A stretch of 64,000 nucleotides of DNA from positions 51,347,220 through 51,411,219 of the forward strand of contig NC_087063.1 in assembly GCF_963678635.1 (NCBI RefSeq), written 5' to 3'. The notes under the pieces are model-generated. The model was not told the origin of the DNA and did no database searches. It saw nothing but the letters and a program-made list of their open reading frames with translations. Source of the DNA: Symsagittifera roscoffensis. Lineage: Eukaryota > Xenacoelomorpha > Acoela > Convolutidae. Made by a program: the position numbers and the translations under genes. Shown here piece by piece: positions 1 to 12,830 of this stretch (position 1 is its first letter; every line of letters starts with the position of its first letter).

Positions 1-470
1 ATGTAATTTGACTTTCGAATACTTAAAAACTTTTCACAGTTGTTGCATTTTAAATGATCAATTGAACCGAAGACAAACTATTTGTTTCAAACAACATAAG
101 AATAAAATCTGGATGTCAGAAATTTTCTAACTCAATGCATATCGTAATTTTTTCAAATGCATAGTTTTTCATAATGTGGCTTTGTTTTTTTGCGGTTTAT
201 TGCGTGCAAAATTGTATCTTTTTTATTTGATGCCCTTTTTGCTGCATCCAATTGGCAATTAATTGGCCTATGTAGCTTCGTTACTGGTGGCTTCGTTACA
301 AGTGGCTGTGAACCGAAGAAAGTTTTTTTTTTCAAGCAACAACAACATAAATATAATAAAATCTCGATTTCAAAGTTTTTCTAACTCAACATAATTTGCA
401 TTTTTATGAGTTGCATAATTACACTTGCGAAGAAAAGTTGTAGTACGAATTTTCTTTTTATTTCGACTTG

Positions 471-492
471 AGTCGCAAATACTGTTGCGACT
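471..492. repeat. Hairpin-forming motif of the satellite (first copy)
   Basis: AGTCGCAA, six bases, then TTGCGACT: a perfect 8-bp inverted repeat. It recurs in most units of the first array (for example 3265, 4060, 7495, 9807, 11615), and in degraded form as AGTCGCAAATATTGTTGGGA in the other subunit. Its repetition suggests either a conserved structural motif or simple inheritance from the founder repeat. Confidence 0.7.
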
Positions 493-2604
493 TTTCTTGC
501 GGCAACTTTTTGTTGCACCTTTATCAAATAGTTCAAAGTTTACACAGTTGATGCAGTTTTAACTCATCAATTGAATCGAAAAAAGGTATTTGTTTCTCGA
601 TTTCAAAAATGTTCTAACTCAATATATCTTGCAGTTTTTGAAATGCATATTAACACTTGCGAAGCAAAGTGTTATAGTACGAACTTCCTTGTTTCAACCT
701 AAGTCGCAAATATTGTCGGGAATTATGTTGCGATTCAGTGGCAGTTAGTGTGGAACTAAAAGCAACAGTTTTGCTGCATCGATCTGGCTTGACAGCTTAT
801 TACATGTACTTTGACTTTCGAATACTTTAAAACTTTTCACAGTAGTTGCATTTTAAATGATCAATTGAACCGTAGACAAACTAGTGTTTCAAACAACATT
901 ACAATAAAATCTGGATGTCAGAACTTTTCTAACTCAATGCATATCGTAATTTTTTCAAATGCATAGTTTTTCATAATGTGGCTTTGTTTTTTTGCGGTTT
1001 ATTGCGTGCAAAATTGTATCTTTTTTTTATTTGATGCTCTTTTTGCTGCATCCAATTGGCAATTTATTGGTCTGTAGCTTCGTTACTGGTGGCTTCGTTA
1101 CATGTAGTTGTGAACCGAAGAAAGTTTTTTTTCAAGCAACAACAACATGAATATAATAAAATCTCGATTTCAAAGTTTTTCTAACTCAGTATAATTTGCA
1201 TTTTTATGAGTTGCATAATTACACTTGCGAAGAAAAGTTATAGTACGAATTTTCTTTTTTTTCGAATTGAGTCGCAAATACTGTTGCGACTTTTCTTGCG
1301 GCAATTTTTTGTTGCACCTTTATCAAATAGTTAAAAGTTTACACAGTTGAAGCAGTTTTACCTCATCAATTGAATCGAAAAAAGGTATTTGTTTCTCGAT
1401 TTCAAAAATTTTCTAACTCAATATATCTTGCAGTTTTTGAAAGGCATATTAACACTTGCGAAGCAAAGTGTTATAGTACGAACTTCCTTTTTCAACCTAA
1501 GTCGCAAATATTGTTGGGATTTTTGTTGCGATTCAGTTGCAGTTAGTGTGGAACTAAAAGCAACAGTTTTGCTGCATCGATTTGGCTTGACAGCTTGATA
1601 CATGTACTTTGACTTTCGAATACTTTAAAACTTTTCACAGTAGTTGCATTTTAAATGATCAATTGAACCGAAGACAAACTATTTATTTCAAACAACATAG
1701 AATAAAATCTGGATTTCAGAAATTTTCTAACTCAATGCATATCGTAATTTTTTCAAATGCATAGTTTTTCATAATGTGGCTTTGTTTTTTTGCGGTTTAT
1801 TGCGTGCAAAATTGTATCTTTTTTTATTTGATGCTCTTTTTGCTGCATCCAATTGGCAATTTATTGGCGTATGTAGCTTCGTTACTGGTGGCTTCGTTAC
1901 ATGTAGTTGTGAGCCGAAGAAAAAAATTTTTCAAGCAACAACAACATAAATATAATAAAGTCTCGATTTCAAAGTTTTTCTAACTCAGTATAATTTGCAT
2001 TTTTATGAGTTGCATAATTACACTTGCGAAGAAAAGTTATAGTACGAATTTTCTTTTTTTTTCGAATTGAGTCGCAAATACTGTTGCGACTTTTCTTGCG
2101 GCAATTTTTTGTTGCACCTTTATCAAATAGTTAAAAGTTTACACAGTTGATGCAGTTTTAACTCATCAATTGAATCGAAAAAAGGTATTTGTTTCTTGAT
2201 TTCAAAAATGTTCTAACTCAATATATCTTGCAGTTTTTGAAATGCATATCAACACTTGCGAAGCAAAGTGTTATAGTACGAACTTCCTTTTTTCAACCTA
2301 AGTCGCAAATATTGTTGGGAATTATTTTGCGATTCAGTGGCAGTTAGTGTGGAACTAAAAGCAACAGTTTTGCTGCATCGATCTGGCTTGACAGCTTATT
2401 ACATGTACTTTGACTCAAATTTTCTAACTCAATGCATATCGTAATTTTTTCAAATGCATAGTTCATAATGTGGCTTTGTTTTTTTGCGGTTTATTGCGTG
2501 CAAAATTGTATCGTTTTTTATTTGATGCTCTTTTTGATGCATCCAATTGGCAATTTATTAGCCTATGTAGCTTCGTTACTGGTGGCTAGTTTTTGGGGAT
2601 TTAA

Positions 2605-2795
2605 GCATCCGTGGCTGAATGATTAGTGCGTGAGACTCAAATTTGCTAGGTCGCAGATATTTGCTAATTCGATTTTTTTGCTAAGTCCTTTGTTTTTGCA
2701 GTTTTGAGGCTTATTTCTACTTTTTTATGTCACTTGATAGAGGTGCTTTTTGGTCGTGTTCTAGCAACTGTTTGCGAAGCGCAGGTTCGCCTCTG
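2605..2795 (+). mobile_element. tRNA-like SINE segment inside satellite, copy 1
   Basis: The segment opens with GCATCCGTGGCTGAATGATT, which resembles a tRNA 5' half including Pol III box A. An anticodon-arm-like GAGACTCAAATTTGCT follows, with a degraded T-arm and a tail ending GCGAAGCGCAGGTTCGCCTC. The same order recurs at 4700, 6017, 8165 and 12597. The box B is weak here, so this copy is probably inactive. Confidence 0.55.
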
Positions 2796-4699
2796 TTGAT
2801 AACATGTGCTTTGAGATTCGATTATTCATAAGCTTACATAGTTGATGCATTTTTATTTCATCAAGTGAACCGAAGAAAACTATTTGTTTCAAACAACATA
2901 ACAAAAGTACAATTTCGGTTTCAGAAGTTTTCTAACCCAACTCTTCTCGCAATTTTTTGAAAAGCCTAATTTTTCATAATGTAGCTTTTTTACGATTTAT
3001 TTGATTTGTATCCTTTTGTATTTGATGTTCTTTTCGTTGCATCGAATTGGCAATTTATTAGCCTATGTAGCTTCGTTACTGGTGGCTTCGTTACATGTAG
3101 TTGTGAACCGAAGAAAGCTTTTTTTCAAGCAAAAACAACATAATTATAATAAAATCTCGATTTCAAAGTTTTTCTAACTCAACATGATTTGCATTTTTTT
3201 GAGTTGCATAATTGCAGTTGCGAAAAAAGTTCTAGTACGAATTTTCTTTTTTTTCCGACTTGAGTCGCAAATACTGTTGCGACTTTTCTTGTGGCAAATT
3301 TTTGTTGCACCTTTATCAAATAGTTAAAAGTTTACACAGTTGATGCAGTTTTACCTCATCAATTGAATCGAAAAAAGGTATTTGTTTCTCGATTTCAAAA
3401 ATGTTCTAGCTCAATATATCTTGCAGTTTTTGAAATGCATATTAACACTTGCGAAGCAAAGTGTTATAGTACGAACTTCCTTTTTCAACCTAAGTTGCAA
3501 ATATTGTTGGGATTTTTGTTGCGATTCAGTTGCAGTTAGTGTGGAACTAAAAGCAACAGTTTTGCTGCATCGATCTGGCTTGACAGCTTAATATATGTAC
3601 TTTGACTTTCGAATACTTTAAAACTTTTCACAGTAGTTGCATTTTAAATGATCAATTGAACCGAAGACAAACTATTTATTTCAAACAACATAAGAATAAA
3701 ATCTGGGTTTCAGAAATTTTCTAACTCAATGCATATCGTAATTTTTTCAAATGCATAGTTTTTCTTAATGTGGCTTTGTTTTTTTGCGGTTTATTGCGTG
3801 CAAAATTGTATCTTTTTTATTTGATGCTCTTTTTGCTGCATCCAATTGGCAATTTATTGGCGTATGTAGCTTCGTTACTGGTGGCTTCGTTACATGTAGT
3901 TGTGAGCCGAAGAAAAAATTTTTTCAAGCAACAACAACATAAATATAAAATCTCGTTTTCAAAGTTTTTCTAACTCAACATAATTTGCATTTTTATGAGT
4001 TGCATAATTACACTTGCCAAGAAAAGTTATAGTACGATTTTTCTTTTTTTTCGACTTGAGTCGCAAATACTGTTGCGACTTTTCTTGCGGCAAATATTTG
4101 TTGCACCTTTATCAAATAGTTCAAAGTTTACACAGTTGATGCAGTTTTAACTCATCAATTGAATCGAAAAAAGGTATTTGTTTCTCGATTTCAAAAATGT
4201 TCTAACTCAATATATCTTGCAGTTTTTGAAATGCATATCAACACTTGCGAAGCAAAGTGTTATAGTACGAACTTCCTTTTTTCAACCTAAGTCGCAAATA
4301 CTGTTGGGAATTATTTTGCGATTCAGTGGCAGTATGTGTGGAACTAAAAGCAACAGTTTTGCTGCATCGATCTGGCTTGACAGCTTATTACATGTACTTT
4401 GACTTTCGAATACTTAAAAACTTCATAGTTGTTGCATTTTAAATGATCAATTGAACCGAAGACAGACTATTTGTTTCAAACAACATAAGAATAAAATCTG
4501 GAGTTCAGAAATTTTCTAACTCAATGCATATCGTAATTTTTTCAAATGCATAGTTTTTCATAATTTGGCTTTGTTTTTTTGCGGTTTATTGCGTGCAAAA
4601 TTGTATCTTTTTTTATTTGATGCTCTCTTTGATGCATCCAATTGGCAATTTATTAGCCTATGTAGATTCGTTACTGGTGGCTAGTTTTTGGGGATTTAA

Positions 4700-4890
4700 G
4701 CATCCGTGGCTGAATGGTTAGTGCGTGAGACTCAAATTTGCTAGGTCGCAGATATTTGCTAACTCGATTTTTTGCTAAGTCCTGCGTTTTTGCAGTTTTG
4801 AGGCTTATTTCTACTTTTTTTATGTCATTTGATAGAGGTGCTTTTTGGTCGTGTTCTAGCAACTGTTTGCGAAGCGCAGGTTCGCCTCTG
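4700..4890 (+). mobile_element. tRNA-like SINE segment inside satellite, copy 2
   Basis: Same head (GCATCCGTGGCTGAATGGTT) and tail (GCGAAGCGCAGGTTCGCCTC) as copy 1, with the canonical GG of a tRNA D-loop present. It sits at the same point in the satellite unit, after TTACTGGTGGCTAG. Confidence 0.55.
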
Positions 4891-6016
4891 TTGATAACCT
4901 GTAATTTGAGATTCGATTATTCATAAGCTTACACAGTTGATGCATTTTTATTTCATCAAGTGAACCGAAGAAAACTATTTGTTTCAAACAACATAACAAA
5001 AGTACAATTTCGGTTTCAGAAGTTTTCTAACCCAACGCTTCTCGCAATTTTTTGAAAAGCCTAATTTTTCATAATGTAGCTTTTTTTGCGATTTATTTGA
5101 TTTTTATCCTTTTGTATTTGATGTTCTTTTCGTTGCATCGAATTGGCAATTTGTTAGCCTATGTAGCTTCGTTACTGGTGGCTTCGTTACATGTAGTTGT
5201 AAACCGAATAAAGCTTTTTTTCAAGCCACAACAACGTAATTATAATAAAATCTCGATTTCAAAGTTTTTCTAACTCAACATAATTTGCAGTTTTATGAGT
5301 TGCATAATTACACTTGCGAAGAAAAGTTATAGTACGTTTTTTCCTTTTTTTCGACTTGAGTCGCAAATACTGTTGTGATTTTTCTTGTGGCAAATTTTTG
5401 CTGCATCGAATTGGCATGACAGTTTATTTGTTGCTTTTTTATCAAATAGTTCAAAGTTTAGACAGTTGATGCAGTTATAACTCATCAATTGAACCGAAAA
5501 AATGTTTCTCGATTTCAAAAATGTTCTAACTCAATATATCTTGCAGTTTTCGAAATGCATATTAATACTTGCGAAGCAAAGTGTTATAGTACGAACTTCC
5601 TTTTTTCAACCTAAGTCGCAAATATTGTTGGGAATTTTGTTGCGATTGAGTGGCAGTTAGTGTGGAACTAAAAGGAAAAATTTTGCTGCATCGATCTGGC
5701 TTGACAGCTTATTACATGTGCTTTGACATTCGATTACTTAAAAACTTTTCACAGTTGTTGCATTTTAAATGATCAATTGAACCGAAGACAAACTATTTGT
5801 TTCAAACAACTTAACAAAAGTACAATCTCGATTTCAGAAGTTTTCTAACCCAACGTTTCTCGCAATTTTTTGAAAAGCCTAATTTTTCATAATGAGGCTT
5901 TTTTGCGTTTATTTGATTTGTATCTTTTTCTATTTGATGCTCTTTTTGTTGCATCGAATTGGCAATTTATTAGCCTATGTAGCTTCGTTACTGTTGGCTA
6001 GTTTTTGGGGACTTAA

Positions 6017-6207
6017 GCATCCGTGGCTGAATGGTTAGTGCGTGAGACTCAAATTTGCTAGGTCGCAGATATTTGCTAACTCGATTTTTTGCTAAGTCCT
6101 GCGTTTTTGCAGTTTTGAGGCTTATTTCTACTTTTTTTATGTCACTTGATAGAGGTGCTTTTTGGTCGTGTTCTAGCAACTGTTTGCGAAGCGCAGGTTC
6201 GCCTCTG
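6017..6207 (+). mobile_element. tRNA-like SINE segment inside satellite, copy 3
   Basis: Nearly identical to the copy at 4700, including the D-loop GG and the hairpin tail. It indicates amplification as part of the satellite unit, not separate insertion. Confidence 0.55.
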
Positions 6208-8164
6208 TTGATAACCTGTGCTTTGAGATTCGAGTATTCATAAGCTTACACAGTTGATGCATTTTTATTTCATCAAGTGGACCGAAGAAACTATTTGTTT
6301 CAAACAACATAACAAAAGTACAATCCCGGTTTCAGAAGTTTTCTAACCCAACGTTTCTTGCAATTTTTTGAAAAGCCTAATTTTTTTATATTGTGGCTTT
6401 GTGATTTATTTGTTTTATCCTTTTGTATTTGATGCTCTTTTTGTTGCATCGAATTGGCAATTTATTAGCCTATGTAGCTTCGTTACTGGTGGCTTCGTTA
6501 CATGTAGTTGTAAACCGAATAAAGCTTTTTTCAAGCCACAACAACATAATTATAATAAAATCTCGTTTTCAAAATTAATAAAAACTCAAGATAATTTGCA
6601 TTTTTATGAGTTGCATAATTACACTTGCGAAGAAAAGTTATAGTACGAGTTTTCTTTTTTTCCGACTTGAGTCGCAAATACTGTTGCGAATTTTCTTGCG
6701 GCAAATATTTGCTGCATCGAATTGGCATGTCAGCTTATTTGTTGCGCCTTTATCAAATAGTTCAAAGTTTACACAGTTGATGCAGTTTTAACTCATCAAT
6801 TGAACCGAAAAATGGTATTTGTTTCTCGATTTCAAAAATGTTCTAACTCAATATATCTTGCAGTTTTCGAAATGCATATTAACACTTGCGAAGCAAATTG
6901 TTATAGTACGAACTTCCTTTTTTCAACCTAAGTCGCAAATATTGTTGAGATTTTTGTTGCGATTCAGTGTCAGCTAGTGTGGAACTAAAAGCAACAATTT
7001 TGCTGCATCGATCTGGCTTGACAGCTTATTACATGTGCTTTGACATTCGAATACTTAAAACTTTTCACAGTTGATGCATTTTAAATGATCAATTGAACCG
7101 AAGACAAACTATTTGTTTCAAACAACATAAGAATAAAATCTGGATTTCGGAAATTTTCTAACTCAATGCATCTCGCAATTTTTTGAAATGCATAGTTTTT
7201 CATAATGTGGCTTTTTTTGCAGTTTATTGCGTGCAAAATTGTATCTTTTTTATTTGATGCTCGTTTTGCTGCATCCAATTGGCAATTTACTAGCCTATGT
7301 AGCTTCGTTACTGGTGGCTTCGTTACATGTAGTTGTGAACCGAAGAAAGCTTTTTTTTCAAGCAACAACATAATTATAATAAAATCTCGATTTCAAAGTT
7401 TTTCTAACTCAACATGATTTGCATTTTTTTGAGTTGCATAATTGCAGTTGCAAAAAAAGTTCTAGTACGAATTTTCTTTTTTTTCCGACTTGAGTCGCAA
7501 ATACTGTTGCGACTTTTCTTGCGTCAATTATTTGCTGCATCGAATTGGCATGACAGCTTATTTGTTTCGCCTTTATCAAATACTTCAAAGTTTACACAGT
7601 TGATTCAGTTTTAACTCATCAACTGAACCGAAAAAAGGTATTTGTTTCTCGATTTCAAAAATGTTCTAACTCAGTATATCTTGCAGTTTTTGAAATGCAT
7701 ATTAACACTTGCGAAGCAATGTGTTATAGTACGAACTTCCTTTTTTCAATCTAAGTCGCAAATATTGCTGGGAATTTTGTTGCGATTCAGTGGCAGTTAG
7801 TGTGGAAGTAAAAGCAACAATTTTGCTGCATCGATTTGGCTTGACAGCTCATTACATGTGCTTTGACATTCGAATACTTAAAACTTTTCACAGTTGATGC
7901 ATTTTAAATGATCATTTGAACCGAAGACAAACTATTTGTTTCAAACAACATAAGAATAAAGTTTGGATTTCAGAAATTTTCTAACTCAATGCATCTCGCA
8001 ATTTTTTGAAATGCATAGTTTTTCATAATGTGGCTTTGTTTTTTTGCGGTTTATTGCGTGCAAAATTGTATCTTTTTTTATTTGATGCTCTTTTTGCTGC
8101 ATCGAATTGGCAATTTATTAGCCTATGTACCTTCGTTACTGGTGGCTAGTTTTTGGGGATTTAA

Positions 8165-8358
8165 GCATCCGTGGCTAAATGGTTAGTGAGTGAGACTCAA
8201 ATTTGCTAGGTCGCAGATATTTGCTAATTCGAGTTTTTGCTAAGTCTTGAGTTTTTGCAGTTTTGAGGCTTATTTCTACTTTTTTTATATGTCACTTGAT
8301 GGAGGTCCTGTTTGGTCGTGTTCTAGCAACTGTTTGCGAAGCGCAGGTTCGCCTCTGT
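8165..8358 (+). mobile_element. tRNA-like SINE segment inside satellite, copy 4
   Basis: Same architecture, with small changes in box A (GTGGCTAAATGGTTAGTG) and in the tail. The T-arm region reads TAATTCGAGTTTTTG, closer to a box B than in the other copies. Confidence 0.5.
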
Positions 8359-10627
8359 TGATAACCTGTGCTTCCAGATTCGAATATTCATAAGCTTACA
8401 CAGTTGATGCATTTTAATTCATCAAGTGAACCGAAGACAACTTTTTTTTCAAACAAAAACAAAAGTACCATCTCGATTTCAGAAGTTTTCTAACCCAATT
8501 TAACTCGCAATTTTTTGAATTGCCAAGTTTTTCATAATGGGGCCTTTTTTGCTGTTTATTGCGTGCAAAATTGTATCTTTTGGTATTTGATGCTCTTTTT
8601 GCTTCATCGAATTGGCAATTTATTAGCCTATGTAGCTTCGTTACTGGTGGCTTCCCTACATGTGTTTGTGAACCTAAGAGAGCTTTTTTTTCAAACAACA
8701 TAATTATAATAAAATCTCGATTTCAAAGTTTTTCTAATTCAACATATTTTGGATTTTTATGAGTTGCATAATTACACTTGCGAAGGAAAGTTATAGTACG
8801 ACTTTTCCTTTTTTTCGGTATGAGTCGCAAATACTGTTGCGAATCTTGCGGCAAAGATTTGCTTCATCGAATTGACTTGACAGCTTATTTGTTGCACCTT
8901 TACAGCTTATTGATAACATGTGCTTTGAGATTCAAATAGTTATAAGAATAAAATCTGGATTTCAGAAATTTTCTAACTCAATGCATATCGTAATTTTTTC
9001 AAATGCATAGTTTTTCATAATGTGGCTTTGTTTTTTTGCGGTTTATTGCGTGCAAAATTGTATCTTTTTTATTTGATGCTCTTTTTGCTGCATCCAATTG
9101 GCAATTTATTGGCGTATGTAGCTTCGTTACTGGTGGCTTCGTTACATGTAGTTGTGAACCGAAGAAAGTTTTTTTTCAAGCAACAACAACATAAATATAA
9201 TAAAATCTCGATTTCAAAGTTTTTCTAACTCAGTATAATTTGCATTTTTATGAGTTGCATAATTACACTTGCGAAGGAAAGTTATAGTACGACTTTTCCT
9301 TTTTTTCGGTATGAGTCGCAAATACTGTTGCGAATCTTGCGGCAAAGATTTGCTTCATCGAATTGACTTGACAGCTTATTTGTTGCACCTTTACAGCTTA
9401 TTGATAACATGTGCTTTGAGATTCAAATAGTTATTAGAATAAAATCTGGATTTCAGAAATTTTCTAACTCAATGCATATCGTAATTTTTTCAAATGCATA
9501 GTTTTTCATAATGTGGCTTTGTTTTTTTGCGGTTTATTGCGTGCAAAATTGTATCTTTTTTTATTTGATGCTCTTTTTGCTGCATCCAATTGGCAATTTA
9601 TTGGCGTATGTAGCTTCGTTACTGGTGGCTTCGTTACATGTAGTTGTGAACCGAAGAAAGTTTTTTTTCAAGCAACAACAACATAAATATAATAAAATCT
9701 CGATTTCAAAGTTTTTCTAACTCAGTATAATTTGCATTTTTATGAGTTGCATAATTACACTTGCGAAGAAAAGTTATAGTACGAATTTTCTTTTTTTTCG
9801 ACTTGAGTCGCAAATACTGTTGCGACTTTTCTTGCGGCAAATTTTTGTTGCACCTTTATCAAATAGTTCAAAGTTTACACAGTTGATGCAGTTTTAACTC
9901 ATCAATTGAACCGAAGAAAGGTATTTGTTTCGATTTCAAAAATAATCTAACTCGATATATCTTGCAGTTTTTTTGAAATGCATATTAACACTTCCGAAGC
10001 AAAGTGTTATAGTACGAACTTCTTTTTTTCAACCTAAGTCGCAAATATTGTTGGGAATTTTGTTGCGACTCAGTCGAGTTCAGTGCTGAACTAAAAGCCA
10101 CATTATTTGCTGCTTCGATTTGGCAAAAGATGTTTTGACATTTTGTTGCACTTTAACAGCTTTTTACATTTGCGAAGCAAAGTGTTATAGTACGAACTTC
10201 CTTTTTTTCAACGTAAGCCGCAAATAATGTCACCAAGTCGCAAATTTTGTAGCAACATTTTTGCTGCATCGATTTGGCATGACAGCTTATTTGTTACGCC
10301 TTCACAGCTTATTGATAACATGTGCTTTGACGTTCGAATAATTATATCTTTACACAGTTGATGCATTTGATTGCATCAAGTGAACCGAAGACAATTTTTT
10401 GTTTCAAACAACAAAACAATAATAAAATCTGGATTTCAGAAATTTTCTAATTCATTGCATCTCGCAATTTTTAAAATGCATAATTTATACTTAATGTGTT
10501 TTTATTTTTTGCGTTTTATTGCATGCAAAATTGTATCTTTTTGTTTGATGCTACTTTTGCTGCATCAAGTTGGTAATTTTTTAGCCTATGTAGCTTCGTT
10601 ACGGTGGCTAGTTTTTTGGAATTTTAA

Positions 10628-10715
10628 TCATCCGTGGCTGAATGGTTAGGTCGCAGATATTTGCTAATTCGAGTTTCTGCTAAGCCTTGAGTTTTTGCAA
10701 TTTTGAGGCTAACAT
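10628..10715 (+). mobile_element. Truncated tRNA-like segment, copy 5
   Basis: The head CATCCGTGGCTGAATGGTTA is followed directly by GGTCGCAG, so the anticodon-arm segment is deleted, and the 3' tail is missing. The same deletion is present at 12258, so both come from one duplicated block. Confidence 0.45.
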
Positions 10716-10819
10716 CTACTATTTCTTACAATCTCGATTTCAGAGGTTTTTTACCCTAATATATCTCGCAATGTTTTGAAATGCCTAATTTTTCATAATG
10801 TGGCTTCATTTTTTGCGAT

Positions 10820-10863
10820 TTATTGGTTTATTGTTTCTTTTTGTTGTTTCAATAAACCAATAA
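10820..10863. repeat. 14-bp perfect inverted repeat, copy 1
   Basis: TTATTGGTTTATTG (10820-10833) and its exact reverse complement (10850-10863) flank a 16-nt T-rich loop. An identical structure occurs at 12450-12493 as part of a duplicated block. Confidence 0.8.
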
Positions 10864-12257
10864 GCAAAGTTGTTTCTTTTTGTATTTGATGCTCTTTTTG
10901 CTGCATCGAATTGGCAATTTATTAGCCTATGTAGCTTCGTTACTGGTGGCTTCCCTAGATGTGTTTGTGAACCTAAGAGAGCTTTTTTTTCAAACAACAT
11001 AATTATAATAAAATCTCGATTTCAAAGTTTTTCTAATTCAACATATTTTGGGTTTTTATGAGTTGCATAATTACACTTGCGAAGGAAAGTTATAGTACGA
11101 CTTTTCCTTTTTTTCGGTATGAGTCGCAAATACTGTTGCGAATCTTGCGGCAAAGATTTGCTTCATCGAATTGACTTGACAGCTTATTTGTTGCACCTTT
11201 ACAGCTTATTGATAACATGTGCTTTGAGATTCAAATAGTTATTAGAATAAAATCTGGATTTCAGAAATTTTCTAACTCAATGCATATCGTAATTTTTTCA
11301 AATGCATAGTTTTTCATAATGTGGCTTTGTTTTTTTGCGGTTTATTGCGTGCAAAATTGTATCTTTTTTTATTTGATGCTCTTTTTGCTGCATCCAATTG
11401 GCAATTTATTGGCGTATGTAGCTTCGTTACTGGTGGCTTCGTTACATGTAGTTGTGAACCGAAGAAAGTTTTTTTTCAAGCAACAACAACATAAATATAA
11501 TAAAATCTCGATTTCAAAGTTTTTCTAACTCAGTATAATTTGCATTTTTATGAGTTGCATAATTACACTTGCGAAGAAAAGTTATAGTACGAATTTTCTT
11601 TTTTTTCGACTTGAGTCGCAAATACTGTTGCGACTTTTCTTGCGGCAAATTTTTGTTGCACCTTTATCAAATAGTTCAAAGTTTACACAGTTGATGCAGT
11701 TTTAACTCATCAATTGAACCGAAGAAAAGTATTTGTTTCGATTTCAAAAATGTTCTAACTCAATATATCTTGCAGTTTTTTTGAAATGCATATTAACACT
11801 TCCGAAGCAAAGTGTTATAGTACGAACTTCCTTTTTTTCAACGTAAGCCGCAAATAATGTCACCAAGTCGCAGATTTTGTAGCAACATTTTTGCTGCATC
11901 GATTTGGCATGACAGCTTATTTTTTACGCCTTCACAGCTTATTGATAACATGTGCTTTGACGTTCGAATAGTTATATCTTTACACAGTTGATGCATTTGA
12001 TTGCATCAAGTGAACCGAAGACAACTTTTTGTTTCAAACAACAAAACAATAATAAAATCTGGATTTCAGAAATTTTCTAATTCATTACATCTCGCAATTT
12101 TTAAAATGCATAATTTATACTTAATGTGTTTTTATTTTTTGCGTTTTATTGCATGCAAAATTGTATCTTTTTGTTTGATGCTACTTTTGCTGCATCAAGA
12201 TGGTAATTTTTTAGCCTATGTAGCTTCGTTACGGTGGCTAGTTTTTTGGAATTTTAA

Positions 12258-12345
12258 TCATCCGTGGCTGAATGGTTAGGTCGCAGATATTTGCTAATTC
12301 GAGTTTCTGCTAAGCCTTGAGTTTTTGCAATTTTGAGGCTAACAT
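12258..12345 (+). mobile_element. Truncated tRNA-like segment, copy 6
   Basis: This shares the internal deletion of copy 5. It lies in the 11795-12480 block, which duplicates 10160-10850. Confidence 0.45.
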
Positions 12346-12449
12346 CTACTATTTCTTACAATCTCGATTTCAGAGGTTTTTTACCCTAATATATCTCGCA
12401 ATGTTTTGAAATGCCTAATTTTTCATAATGTGGCTTCATTTTTTGCGAT

Positions 12450-12493
12450 TTATTGGTTTATTGTTTCTTTTTGTTGTTTCAATAAACCAATAA
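12450..12493. repeat. 14-bp perfect inverted repeat, copy 2
   Basis: Same stem and loop as at 10820-10863. Confidence 0.8.
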
Positions 12494-12596
12494 GCAAAGT
12501 TGTTTCTTTGTATTTGATGCTCGTTTTGCTGCATCGAATTCGCAATTTACTAGCCTATATAGCTTCGTTATTGGTGGCTAGTTTTTGGGGATTTCG

Positions 12597-12786
12597 AGCA
12601 TCCCTGGCAGAATGGTTGGTGCGTGAGACTCGAATTTGCTAGTTCGCAGATTTTTGCTAATTCGAGTTTTTGCTAAGACTTGAGTTTTTGCAATTTTGAG
12701 GCTTATTTCCATTCTTGTGTCACTTGTAGAGTTGCTTTTTGGTCTTGTTCTCGCAAGTGTTTGCAAAGCGCAGCTTCGCCTCTGTG
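12597..12786 (+). mobile_element. tRNA-like SINE segment at the array edge, copy 7
   Basis: The head is GCATCCCTGGCAGAATGGTT. The anticodon-arm region GAGACTCGAATTTGC resembles a tRNA-Ser(CGA)-like arm. The tail contains CAAAGCGCAGCTTCGCCTC, close to a hairpin. It marks the right edge of the first array. Confidence 0.5.
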
Positions 12787-12830
12787 TTAAAGACGCTGTA
12801 ATAACAATAGTCGTCAATGCACTCTAACTG

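Larger units (their letters stand above)
1..12830. repeat. Hierarchical satellite array (about 800-bp unit, three subunits)
   Basis: The whole stretch is built from recurring blocks. The segment around ATGTGGCTTTG recurs near 174, 978, 1774, 2468, 3770, 4562, 5893, 7205, 8030, 9022, 9511 and 11319, most often about 800 bp apart, with shortened units of about 500 bp. Within a unit three diverged subunits can be aligned. Each carries a GAACCGAAG-like start, then TTTCTAACTCAA (for example 379, 609, 926, 1176), then CACTTGCGAAG, a TAGTACGAA block, and an AGTCGCAAAT block. Larger blocks are also duplicated nearly exactly: 8766-8943, 9258-9434 and 11066-11240 match, and 10160-10850 matches 11795-12480. 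The short open frames seen here recur with the repeat and are not genes. The array starts before the window. Confidence 0.9.

Noticed and set aside
190-11528. Many 60-95-residue open frames with recurring peptides
   Set aside because: They recur exactly with the satellite units, are Phe/Leu/Ser-rich from T-rich sequence, and different units break them. They are shadows of the repeat.
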